15,546 nucleotides of DNA from an uncultured Eubacteriales bacterium (lineage in GTDB: Bacteria > Bacillota > Clostridia > Oscillospirales > CAG-382): the NCBI GenBank assembly GCA_934479825.1, contig CAKSOW010000045.1, positions 1-15,546 of the forward strand. The letters run 5' to 3'. Below the pieces are notes generated by a model, which was not told where the DNA came from, searched no databases, and worked only from the letters and a program-made list of their open reading frames with translations. Each line of letters opens with the position of its first letter. Positions within the stretch are counted from its first letter, which is position 1. The position numbers were made by a program, and so were the translations under genes. Below are positions 7,721-14,521 of this stretch, piece after piece.

Positions 7721-8341
7721 ATGAAAGTTCTTCTTGTCAACAGCAGTCCGCACGAAAAAGGCTGTGTTTTCACAGCTCTTGACCACATGGCGGAACGTTT
7801 GAAAACGCATGGTATTGAAACCTAAATTTTCCAATTCGGCACCACGCCGGTTTCGGGATGCATCGCCTGCGGCGCCTGTCGGAAAACCGGACGATGCTTC
7901 AAAAACGACTTAGTCAATGAATTCGCCGCGAAGTGCGAAACGGCTGACGGCTTTGTTTTCGGCACGCCGGTCTATTATGCAGGTCCATCCGGGCAATTAG
8001 TCTCGTTCATGGACCGGTTATTTTATTCGGCCAGCCGCTTTTTGCAGAACAAACCGGCAGCAACCGTAGTCAGCTGCCGCAGAGGCGGCGCGTCGGCGGC
8101 TTTTGAGAGTATCAACAAGTATTTTCAAATCTCAAATATGCCGGTGGTTTCATCGCAATACTGGAATCAGGTACACGGCAATACCGCAGAGGAAGTTCTG
8201 AAAGACGAAGAGGGCTTGCAGACCCTGCGGACTTTGGCGGACAACATGGCGTATTTGCTGTCCTGCATCGAATCCGGCAGAAAAGCCGGAATAACCATAC
8301 CGGAACGCGAGGCGTTTTTACGGACGAATTTCATCCGATAA
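7721..8341 (+). pseudogene. NAD(P)H-dependent FMN reductase, flavodoxin fold, with in-frame stop
   Basis: A 207-codon frame that reads cleanly from ATG 7721 (AAAGGT upstream) to TAA 8341 except for a TAA at codon 35 (7823-7825). Before the stop, MKVLLVNSSPHEKG is the FMN phosphate-binding start of the flavodoxin-like NADPH-dependent FMN reductase/NAD(P)H oxidoreductase family. After it come SGCIACGACRKTGRC with four cysteines (47, 50, 53, 59), ADGFVFGTPVYYAG (the second flavin-contact loop) and SFMDRLFY. The residue lost is probably Glu, Gln or Lys (one base change; GAA to TAA fits the family best). No other frameshift or deletion is visible, so the damage is recent or is a sequence error. 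An intact copy would be a soluble flavoenzyme reducing FMN, quinones or similar acceptors. The last 24 bp overlap the convergent regulator gene. A fragment starting at Met 8009 could in principle be made but would lack the flavin site. Confidence 0.85.
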
Positions 8342-9190
8342 CCCGGTGTCAGTATGCAAAAAGCGGCTCGGCGGCATGCCGAAATATTTTGAAAAGCGCG
8401 AAGAAAAATAGTTTGCATCGGAATAGCCGCACAAAAAGGCAATTTCCGTCACAGACAGCGCGGTTTCTCCCAAAAGAGACCGCGCTTTTTCCATGCGCAG
8501 TTTTTCTATGTACTTCTGCACGGTAAAACCCGTTTTAGCGGCAAACACCGCGCTTAAAGTGCGCCGCGAACAGCCGCAATAAGCCGCGACGCCGTCAAGC
8601 GTCAGCGCCGACGCAAAATTCCGGTGCAGATAGGTAAGCGCCGATGCGGCAACAAGCTCATGAGCCGACGCACAAGTGACCGGTTTTTCATGATAGGCGG
8701 CCACCATCATATACCGAAGCGGCAAAAGCAAAGCCGAAATTTCAGAATAGTCTGGAATCTGTTCCGAAAGATAGGTTTCAAAGTGCTCTTTGAGCGATGC
8801 ATAAGACATCTGATACGTAAGCGCCGCGCTTTTGGCTTTATGCAGATTTCCGGCATAACCGCCGACACTGATAAAACCGTAGATCTCGCCGTTTTCGCAG
8901 ACCGGCACAATGTACTCGCCCACCCCTGCATAGCAAGAGCCGAAAAAGATCTCGTCACCATAAGCTCGGATATGCTCAAAAATCTTTTTCTGATGCCGGA
9001 TGCACTCATTCCACTGTTCGGGATAGGATTTTACAAGAACGCAATACGGGTTGGAATGGATATTGAACGGTGCAAGAAGTCCGGTCAGGTGCGTCAGTTC
9101 GTCGCCGTGGGAATGAATCGTAACATACAGCTTTTTCTCGTTTTTCAAATATAAAATGTAGTCGGCGATGGCTTCGGTGACAGGTTTCAT
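8318..9190 (-). CDS. AraC-family transcriptional regulator with PocR-like sensory domain
   Basis: A 290-residue cytoplasmic DNA-binding regulator. The start at 9190 (MKPVTEAIAD) is chosen over upstream in-frame codons because a GGAGGAG ribosome site lies 7-13 bases before it. Residues about 10-125 resemble the PocR ligand-binding domain: NPYCVLVKSYPEQWNEC, FGSCYAGVGEYIVPVCENG, EIYGFISVGGY. Residues 190-282 are two helix-turn-helix units of AraC type: LTLDGVAAYCGCSRRTLSAV (197-216) and SVTEIAFLCGYSDANYFSSR (246-265), followed by FSKYFGMPPSRF. It is divergent from the FAD-dependent oxidoreductase at 9308 with only 117 bp between the start codons, so that gene is its likely target. Its 3' end overlaps the reductase pseudogene tail to tail. 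The ligand is unknown; the family assignment is strong, the PocR-like call moderate. Confidence 0.93.
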   Translation of the reverse strand: MKPVTEAIADYILYLKNEKKLYVTIHSHGDELTHLTGLLAPFNIHSNPYCVLVKSYPEQWNECIRHQKKIFEHIRAYGDEIFFGSCYAGVGEYIVPVCENGEIYGFISVGGYAGNLHKAKSAALTYQMSYASLKEHFETYLSEQIPDYSEISALLLPLRYMMVAAYHEKPVTCASAHELVAASALTYLHRNFASALTLDGVAAYCGCSRRTLSAVFAAKTGFTVQKYIEKLRMEKARSLLGETALSVTEIAFLCGYSDANYFSSRFSKYFGMPPSRFLHTDTGLSDEIRP

Positions 9191-9256
9191 ACGTTTCTCC
9201 TCCGGAATTGCCCGATATTCGTTTCTGCTTGCCCGATTGTTAAGGTTTGTTTTCTT

Positions 9257-9285
9257 ATTATAGCCTATAATGAGCATACAGTCAA
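9257..9285 (-). promoter_or_regulatory. Promoter of the AraC-family regulator
   Basis: On the minus strand TTGACT (9280-9285), a 17-bp spacer and TATAAT (9257-9262) are nearly perfect consensus. The predicted start near 9250 leaves a leader of about 60 nt to ATG 9190. The spacer contains the -10 box of the divergent oxidoreductase gene, so the two promoters overlap physically. Confidence 0.78.
9266..9271 (+). promoter_or_regulatory. -10 element of the FAD oxidoreductase promoter, no -35
   Basis: A perfect TATAAT on the + strand ends 36 bp before ATG 9308. At 16-19 bp spacing there is no recognisable -35 (around 9241-9249 the sequence is TAAGGTTTG). A consensus -10 with a missing -35 next to a divergent AraC-type gene is the usual look of an activator-dependent promoter; that dependence is inferred. 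Confidence 0.5.
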
Positions 9286-9307
9286 GAGAAAACAAGGAGG
9301 AAATTTC

Positions 9308-10600
9308 ATGACCTATACGGAAAAGCCGCGCGAATTACCCGTTGTCAAGACCGATGTACTTGTCGTCGGTTCGGGACCGGCCGGAGTAGCGGCGGCCTAC
9401 ACGGCGGCACATCTCGGTGCCAAAACGATTCTTGTGGAAAGTCTCGGCGCGTTGGGCGGTATTGCGACAAGCGGCATGATGAGCCATTGGACCGGCTCCT
9501 GCGGCAGTCGGTTATATCACAAAATTCTGGCTGACAGCGCGGCTCTCAACGAAGGAGAGCTGCACGGAAAAATCGTTATCGAAATCGACCCGGAAAAACT
9601 GAAATACCAGTTTTTGAAGATGTTATCTGACGAGGGCGTGCAGATTTATTTATACACGCTTGCCAGCGATGTAATTCTCGAAAACGGACAGGTAAAAGGC
9701 GTTATCGTCGAAAACAAAGAGGGACGCACGGCTATTTTGGCGCACACGGTCATTGACGCCAGCGGCGACGGCGACATGGCCGCCAAAGCCGGCGTACCGT
9801 TTGTGTTAGGGCGCGGCGACGGCAAAATGCAGCCGGCGACTCTCATGTTCAAAATCGGCGGCGTGGATATGCAACGCGCGGTCTTTCTCGGTTCGTTTGA
9901 AAGCACCTATCAGACCGAAAAGGGCGAATTGCAGGCATTGGCCAAAGAACATCTGCCAAGTCCTGCCGGGCATGTGCTGTTATACCGTTCGACGCTCCCC
10001 GGAATCGTCACCTGCAATATGACCAACGTTACCGGCATTGACGGCACAAAAAATGCAGATCTGGTAAAAGCGGAGCTTGCCTGCCGCGGTCAGATTGACG
10101 CAATTATCCAATTCCTGCGCGCCTATGTGCCAGGCTACGAAAAATGCTATCTCATCGCAACAGCGTCGTTGATCGGAATCCGCGAAACACGGCATTTTGA
10201 GGGACGTTACACACTGACCGAAGAAGATATTCTGCAAGCAAGGGTGTTTGACGACTGGATCGTGCGCGACGCATATTTCAATTTTGACATACACAATCTC
10301 GACGGTGCCGGTCTTGATAAGCACGGCGTACAGGCAGAGTTTACCCAATCAGCCGGTTACACCATTCCTCTCGGCTGTTTTCTGCCGAAACAGGTCGGAG
10401 GGCTTTTGCTCTGCGGCCGCAACATTTCCGGAACGCACATCGCGCACTCGAATTTCCGCGTCATGCCGATCTGCGTCGGCATGGGCGAGGGCGCGGGCGC
10501 CGTAGCAGCTATGGCCGTTCTTCGCCATGTGGCATATGACAAAGTGGATATCAAAGAAATACAGCGGTATCTCACCACGGGAGAACCGTTCAAAAGATAA
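9308..10600 (+). CDS. FAD-dependent oxidoreductase (FAD_oxidored family)
   Basis: A 430-residue soluble flavoprotein. The N-terminus has the Rossmann dinucleotide motif VVGSGPAG (19-26), with Glu44 (VESLG) for the FAD ribose and the GGIATSGMM loop (50-58). DASGDGDMA (150-158) is the family's second FAD contact, IGIRETR (289-295) is typical of the FAD_oxidored group (PF12831), and GGLLLCGRNISGTHIAH (364-380) followed by GMGEGAGAVAAMA closes the FAD domain. There is no iron-sulfur motif, signal peptide or membrane segment. The substrate cannot be read from sequence; relatives sit in varied small-molecule and sugar-derivative pathways. The start is supported by AAGGAGG at 9294-9300. It is divergent from an AraC/PocR-type regulator, likely its activator, and is followed by its own terminator, so it is monocistronic. 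The broken FMN reductase on the other side of the regulator may once have belonged to the same redox locus. Confidence 0.93.
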   Translation: MTYTEKPRELPVVKTDVLVVGSGPAGVAAAYTAAHLGAKTILVESLGALGGIATSGMMSHWTGSCGSRLYHKILADSAALNEGELHGKIVIEIDPEKLKYQFLKMLSDEGVQIYLYTLASDVILENGQVKGVIVENKEGRTAILAHTVIDASGDGDMAAKAGVPFVLGRGDGKMQPATLMFKIGGVDMQRAVFLGSFESTYQTEKGELQALAKEHLPSPAGHVLLYRSTLPGIVTCNMTNVTGIDGTKNADLVKAELACRGQIDAIIQFLRAYVPGYEKCYLIATASLIGIRETRHFEGRYTLTEEDILQARVFDDWIVRDAYFNFDIHNLDGAGLDKHGVQAEFTQSAGYTIPLGCFLPKQVGGLLLCGRNISGTHIAHSNFRVMPICVGMGEGAGAVAAMAVLRHVAYDKVDIKEIQRYLTTGEPFKR

Positions 10601-10639
10601 ATTAAAAAGCGCAAAGTCGGTCAATTTGCACAAAAAAGC

Positions 10640-10679
10640 TGCCGGAATGGAAGAAATTGTCTACATTCCGGCAATTTTT
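10640..10679 (+). terminator. Terminator of the FAD oxidoreductase gene
   Basis: A perfect 10-bp stem TGCCGGAATG (10640-10649) pairing with 10664-10673 around a 14-nt loop is followed by ATTTTT. It lies 39 bp beyond the stop codon and separates this gene from the promoter of the next one. Confidence 0.88.
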
Positions 10680-10682
10680 GTC

Positions 10683-10712
10683 TTGCTTTTCCTCTCATGA
10701 ATTTGCTATAAT
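10683..10712 (+). promoter_or_regulatory. Promoter of the 748-residue secreted protein gene
   Basis: TTGCTT (10683-10688), an 18-bp spacer and TATAAT (10707-10712), with TGC directly before the -10 as an extended element. The predicted start is near 10719, leaving a leader of about 68 nt that contains a stable hairpin. Confidence 0.72.
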
Positions 10713-10722
10713 TTTTATGTAA

Positions 10723-10754
10723 GCACAAGTCCTGGAAATCTTAGGGATTTGTGC
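10723..10754 (+). other. Leader hairpin upstream of the secreted protein gene
   Basis: An 11-bp stem with two G-U pairs (10723-10733 with 10744-10754) around a 10-nt loop sits at the very start of the predicted mRNA. No T run follows, so it is not a terminator. It may protect the 5' end or bind a factor; it matches no riboswitch class I know. Confidence 0.45.
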
Positions 10755-10786
10755 ATAGATAAAAATTTTAAAAGGAGTGACCACCC

Positions 10787-13033
10787 ATGAAACACACACG
10801 CACAGTTTTAGCAACCCTTTTAGCGGCGGCGTTTTTGTGTATGAGCGTATTCGCGTTCACACCGGAAACAGTCGAAACTCCGGCAGAACCCACCTTGGCT
10901 GACGGCAAAGCGGCTCTTACGGAAGTTACGTCGGAATTGTTATTTTATCAGGATTTTGACCATCTCCCGGTCGGCACATACGACAGCGGCGCGATTGCCA
11001 GCATGCTTACCGGTACAGAGGGTGCCAAGATCGTCGATTTTGCCAATCAGGGCTGGGGTGTTCTCGGCGCAGGCTGTTCATTTGAAATCTGTGAAGAAGA
11101 AAACGGCAACCGTTATTTAAAAGTCACCGGAAACACCTACAACGCTTTCGGCGTTTGGTTTGAAAACGATGAACAGCATTACGCCGTCATGTCTTTCAAC
11201 TACAAGTTCCCGGCTGCAACCGGCTGCAAAGGCCTCAACGAAGCCGCCTATGAAAAAAAGGGAACCATGCGCGTGGGCGGCAGTACCAGCAATAACACCG
11301 GCAACTGGGATTCAGGCGGCGCTTTGACGAATTCCGCCGTCACCGAATGGACACAGCACCGCGGTCACAGCTATGTAAAGAGTCCTTGCTTAGGCTTCGG
11401 TTTCAACTCGGCCGGCGAAGAGGGCGTTGTCTATCTCGATGACCTTGCTGTATGGTCGTTCTCCACAAAGATCGATGACGGAGCTGAACCGGCCCACACG
11501 AGCCAGGTCAAGAAAACCGTTTCTTTCAAGAATTCCACCGGCAGTGCGGATGCTGAAATGCCGGCCGATATCACCCGTTACGCCTGGTACAACTTCTATA
11601 ACGGCCAATGGGTGCAAGTAACCGTCAATCTGAATTCTTTTGTACCGGCTACCGTTCCGGCAGGATACGAATTTGCCGGTTGGTCGGCCTCCGACGGCGG
11701 CACGAAGATCAAAGACTGCCACTATTCCGATTTTAAAGTGCCCGGCGATTTCACGTTCTATGCTATCTGGAAAAAAGCAAAGCCGGCCGCAGAATTTGAA
11801 GACTTTGAGCGGTTTGAGGTTGGTACAGAATTGACAAACGACGACCTTTCGTTCTTACAGCTCAATCAGTTCGGCGTTGGGAACTTCTCCGCAACAGTCG
11901 TTCTCGATGAGACCACAAACAGCAAGGTCTTAAAGCTCGCGGGCAACCAATATGCCGGTTTTGCGTTGAAAAACCGCGGTTCTTCCGCTCTTGACTGCCC
12001 GGAATACGTCAGCTTTGACTATCGCTACGACAGCGAAGACGGTTCAAGATTACATGCTTATGCCGGAAATGACCACACCGGAAGCCAGCTTCCGCTCATT
12101 CCGAAAGAAGCTCCGCGCAACACCGCTTGGGAGCGCACCATTCAGGGCTCTTCCACCGGCAAGAACGTTTTCGGCTATTTCTTTGAAAGCCGGGACGGCA
12201 ACTATACGATTTATCTCGACAATTTCTACTATTGGTATGCTCCGGCCGATTCCAATGATGCAGACAAGAACGTAACGATTACGTTTGCAAACTCCACGAC
12301 CGGACTTCATCCCGGCACCGTGACCATGCCGAAGCCGATCACCAAGAAGCTTTGGGAAAACGAAAGCACCGGCGAAAACACCATTGATCTTAACAGCATC
12401 GTTCCGACGTCCTATACGACCGGTTACCGTTTTGTCGGTTGGTCGCGCACCGACGGAGGAAAGATGATTTCCACCAAATACAATAATTATCTCACTATCA
12501 AAGATGAAACGCTGTATGCCGTCTGGGCTGAACTGGAAACGCCGGAGATTCTCGACACCGTTTCTATCCGCACCGCAGGCGTTCAGGGTATGCGTTTCAA
12601 AGCAACCGTTCACAACTCATTGACCCAATACGATACAGCTGAACTTGGTTTCCTTGTTACGCGCGGCGCAGTTTACGACACGTTGGAAATGGAGTCGGAT
12701 TTCTCGTTTGAAATGTTGGGTGACGACTCATCTTCCCTCGTTTCGGGCATTGCCTACAAGAAAGCAGACGGAACCGTTATGCTTGACAAGTTATCGCAGG
12801 ATCCCGAAGCCGGCGCTTATGCCGCCTTTACGGCCGTTCTTGTCGGCATTCCGGAATCCAAGGAAAACTACACGGAACAGATTTATATCCGTGCTTACAT
12901 GAGTTTCGGCGGCAACACTTTCTACGGGGAGATCAAGCACATGTCGCTTTATGAAGCGGCTCTTGCCGTTAAAGCAGCCGAGGGATACGAGCCGACGGAA
13001 TTTGTAGAAAAAATCATCGAAGTCTGCAAGTAA
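10787..13033 (+). CDS. Large secreted modular protein with InlB-type repeats and RFK-type module
   Basis: A 748-residue exported protein. Residues 1-23 are a signal peptide (VFA site). The body is an internal duplication: a jelly-roll-like domain (about 50-226, starting LLFYQDFDHLPVGT and ending VVYLDDLAVWSF), an InlB-type repeat (244-330, with GYEFAGWSASDGGTKI and YAIWKK), a second jelly-roll-like domain (337-486, FEDFERFEVGTEL to TIYLDNFYYWYA), and a second InlB-type repeat (495-581, with GYRFVGWSRTDGGKMI and YAVWAE). Residues 592-733 are the module shared with the 440-residue protein at 4000-5322: SIRTAGVQGMRFKA, ELGFLVTRG, GIAY, YIRAYM, TFYGEIKHMS. The jelly-roll parts resemble carbohydrate-binding or laminin-G-type folds; this is inferred. 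There is no catalytic site, dockerin or LPXTG. It is monocistronic with its own promoter, AAAGGAGTG ribosome site and terminator. A surface adhesin or glycan-binding role is likely but unproven. Confidence 0.9.
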   Translation: MKHTRTVLATLLAAAFLCMSVFAFTPETVETPAEPTLADGKAALTEVTSELLFYQDFDHLPVGTYDSGAIASMLTGTEGAKIVDFANQGWGVLGAGCSFEICEEENGNRYLKVTGNTYNAFGVWFENDEQHYAVMSFNYKFPAATGCKGLNEAAYEKKGTMRVGGSTSNNTGNWDSGGALTNSAVTEWTQHRGHSYVKSPCLGFGFNSAGEEGVVYLDDLAVWSFSTKIDDGAEPAHTSQVKKTVSFKNSTGSADAEMPADITRYAWYNFYNGQWVQVTVNLNSFVPATVPAGYEFAGWSASDGGTKIKDCHYSDFKVPGDFTFYAIWKKAKPAAEFEDFERFEVGTELTNDDLSFLQLNQFGVGNFSATVVLDETTNSKVLKLAGNQYAGFALKNRGSSALDCPEYVSFDYRYDSEDGSRLHAYAGNDHTGSQLPLIPKEAPRNTAWERTIQGSSTGKNVFGYFFESRDGNYTIYLDNFYYWYAPADSNDADKNVTITFANSTTGLHPGTVTMPKPITKKLWENESTGENTIDLNSIVPTSYTTGYRFVGWSRTDGGKMISTKYNNYLTIKDETLYAVWAELETPEILDTVSIRTAGVQGMRFKATVHNSLTQYDTAELGFLVTRGAVYDTLEMESDFSFEMLGDDSSSLVSGIAYKKADGTVMLDKLSQDPEAGAYAAFTAVLVGIPESKENYTEQIYIRAYMSFGGNTFYGEIKHMSLYEAALAVKAAEGYEPTEFVEKIIEVCK

Positions 13034-13138
13034 TCCGGTCATCGGACGACGCGCAGAAAATCCAAACAAGCAAGTCCGGATTTCTCCTTTTCCGGACAGT
13101 CCATAAAGCGCATCATCAAGCGCGCATCTCTCCTTTTT

Positions 13139-13181
13139 GCAAAGTCCCTGTGAGGTATCTCACAGGGACTTTGCTGTTTTT
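13139..13181 (+). terminator. Strong terminator of the 748-residue protein gene
   Basis: A perfect 16-bp stem (13139-13154 with 13159-13174) with a GTAT loop is followed by TGTTTTT. It starts 105 bp past the stop codon. Its right foot overlaps a second 11-bp hairpin (13173-13183 with 13186-13196), so the two can form alternative structures. Confidence 0.9.
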
Positions 13182-13196
13182 CCGGGGAAAAACAGC

Positions 13197-13366
13197 AAGG
13201 GGCTCTTGGGGGAGTTTGACTTTTCCCGAAAAGTCTGGAAAAGAGTGCTTTTCGGTCCTCGAAAAGCAAGTAAGAGACGTTTTTTACGTTACTTTTCGCC
13301 TCTGCGAAAAGTAACCAAAAGCAGACCGAGGGCCGCGGCCCTCTGGCCTCCGAGGAACGGTTCAAA
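13197..13366 (+). repeat. Left arm of a large imperfect inverted repeat
   Basis: This stretch reads as a diverged reverse complement of 14031-14247. The best part is 13288-13366, which aligns over its whole 79 bp to 14031-14109 with a few substitutions and small indels. The shared landmarks are the GAGGGCCG/CGGCCCTC palindrome (13328-13343) and GAACGGTTCAAA at the inner edge. The arm is itself a chain of hairpins: GACTTTTC/GAAAAGTC at 13218-13235, CTTTTCG/CGAAAAG at 13248-13266, and a 12-bp stem GTTACTTTTCGC/GCGAAAAGTAAC at 13288-13315. No coding frame is credible here. Confidence 0.8.
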
Positions 13367-13464
13367 ATTCCGAGCAGTGGATTTTTTTGATTAAGTTGCA
13401 AGCTATGTGCTATCAAGAATTTTTACGAGAATTTGCAACCTTGTGCCATACAGCTCGGAAATAT

Positions 13465-13484
13465 TTTGAACCGGTGCGAGACGC
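13465..13484 (+). repeat. Inner 20-bp inverted repeat, left copy
   Basis: TTTGAACCGGTGCGAGACGC, the exact reverse complement of 13949-13968. The pair is centred at about 13717, close to the centre of the outer arms (about 13700), so both belong to one nested palindromic structure. Confidence 0.8.
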
Positions 13485-13948
13485 GAGTTTTACTGCGTAA
13501 GGATTTGTAGGTATTTATAAAAAGAAAAGCTCCGATTTGGGTACACAGCAGGTTATGTGTTTCATGAAAAGGGGAAGTTGGGCAGGAGGTTGTTTTTGGG
13601 AACAACAGATTGACAAGCTTGTAAAAAAGAGTAAGTTTGGTGGAATGTTGTTTTGTAGCGGACAGCAGTTATTTTTTGAGAATACAAAATGGTTTATGAG
13701 GGAGTAAAAATCCATTTTCCTGCACAAAAACATTTGAATACATCACAAAATCACCGCCGGTCTCCCCACTTTCGTGTAAGGTCAAGTCCTGTTTTACCCC
13801 AAGCTTTCTACTCAACCACACCAATTTCCCTTTTTCGCCGCACCCAATATAACGTGCAACTTTTCTTTTAAACAATGGCTTGCGGCGTCAAGCCCGCACT
13901 GCAACTTCAATTCTCCGCAAAACCCGATTCTGCGTTTGATGAAAGTTT

Positions 13949-13968
13949 GCGTCTCGCACCGGTTCAAA
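13949..13968 (-). repeat. Inner 20-bp inverted repeat, right copy
   Basis: Exact reverse complement of 13465-13484. Both copies contain TTTGAACC, and GGTTCAAA/TTTGAACC also marks the inner edges of the outer arms (13359-13366 and 14031-14038), so the same short boundary sequence is used four times. Confidence 0.8.
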
Positions 13969-14030
13969 GCCTAAAAGCTATTTTAGACACGAACCACTTC
14001 AATTTCTATAAAAGCATGCCGATACACTGC

Positions 14031-14247
14031 TTTGAACCGTTCCCTGGGAGTCCAGAGGGCCGCAGCCCTCGGTCTGCTTTTTGGTTCTTTTTGCAGAAGC
14101 AAAAAGAACGTAAAAACGTCCCCTTTTGCTTACTTTTCGCAGAAGCGAAAAGTAATACAAAAACATTTCTTTTCAGGCTTTTCGCGAAACGAAAAGTGCT
14201 CTTTTCGGGCTTTTCCGGAAAAGAAACGCCCTCCCAAACAGCCCCTT
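14031..14247 (-). repeat. Right arm of the large inverted repeat, with extra hairpin
   Basis: Inverted counterpart of 13197-13366, longer by about 45 bp because it carries an additional hairpin unit. Hairpins seen: GTTCTTTTTGC/GCAAAAAGAAC (14084-14109, AGAA loop), TTACTTTTCGC/GCGAAAAGTAA (14130-14155, AGAA loop), CTTTTCG/CGAAAAG (14178-14196), and the palindrome CTTTTCCGGAAAAG (14210-14223). It has the same GAGGG...CCCTC core (14055-14070) as the left arm with one base changed. It is probably a member of an interspersed non-coding repeat family. Confidence 0.8.
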
Positions 14248-14283
14248 TTCTTACTTTTCGCAAAAAGTAACGCGGCTCCCCCG

Positions 14284-14346
14284 GCCGCCCCTGCCGGGGC
14301 GGCTAACTCACGCGTAAGCGTGAGTATCGGTAGGCGGCAAGCCGCC
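14284..14346. repeat. Three consecutive GC-rich stem-loops
   Basis: Three perfect hairpins in 63 bp: an 8-bp stem GCCGCCCC/GGGGCGGC with TGCC loop (14284-14303), an 8-bp stem ACTCACGC/GCGTGAGT with GTAA loop (14306-14325), and a 6-bp stem GGCGGC/GCCGCC with AA loop (14333-14346). No T runs follow, so these are not terminators. They sit just outside the right arm of the inverted repeat and have no counterpart beside the left arm. Confidence 0.7.
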
Positions 14347-14404
14347 TTGTCGGGGCTTGGGCTCACCCAAAAAGCCTTTCCGAACAGATGTTTACATTAT
14401 TTGA

Positions 14405-14433
14405 TTGAATTTATCGAACAAATGTGCTATAAT
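14405..14433 (+). promoter_or_regulatory. Promoter of the phage-tail-like gene
   Basis: TTGAAT (14405-14410), a 17-bp spacer and TATAAT (14428-14433), with TGC directly before the -10 as an extended element. The predicted start is near 14440, giving a leader of about 80 nt. Having its own vegetative-type promoter is unusual for a phage structural gene inside a late operon. Confidence 0.75.
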
Positions 14434-14461
14434 CATGTCGGACGATCCGGAAAGCGTCCTG

Positions 14462-14494
14462 TTTGCCGTGATGGAAAATTTTTCCCACGGCAAA
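14462..14494 (+). promoter_or_regulatory. Leader hairpin, possible attenuator
   Basis: A perfect 9-bp stem TTTGCCGTG/CACGGCAAA (14462-14470 with 14486-14494), extendable inward by GGAAA/TTTCC, is followed by TTTTAT. It lies between promoter and start codon, so it could be a weak leader terminator. A second small hairpin (GGACG/CGTCC, 14440-14459) precedes it. The short T run makes termination uncertain. Confidence 0.4.
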
Positions 14495-14521
14495 TTTTAT
14501 AAAACTGAAAGGAACACAATT

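Larger units (their letters stand above)
13367..14030. other. Interior of the inverted repeat, no gene recognised
   Basis: About 660 bp between the arms. Short open frames exist on both strands, but they have no ribosome site, no family resemblance and biased, low-complexity translations, so I do not call them. The only strong structure is an exact 20-bp inverted pair (13465-13484 and 13949-13968). Weak residual symmetry continues inward (for example AAAAGAAAAG at about 13520 against its complement at about 13865), suggesting the palindrome once extended further. It may be the remains of a decayed element. Confidence 0.45.

Noticed and set aside
13669..13875. 68-codon minus-strand frame and several 60-131-codon frames between 13034 and 14400
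   Set aside because: Non-ATG or unsupported starts, no ribosome sites, translations of hairpin repeats or low complexity; they overlap the palindromic element.
13197..14346. CRISPR array
   Set aside because: The repeated words are inverted hairpins of varied length, not regularly spaced direct repeats with unique spacers.
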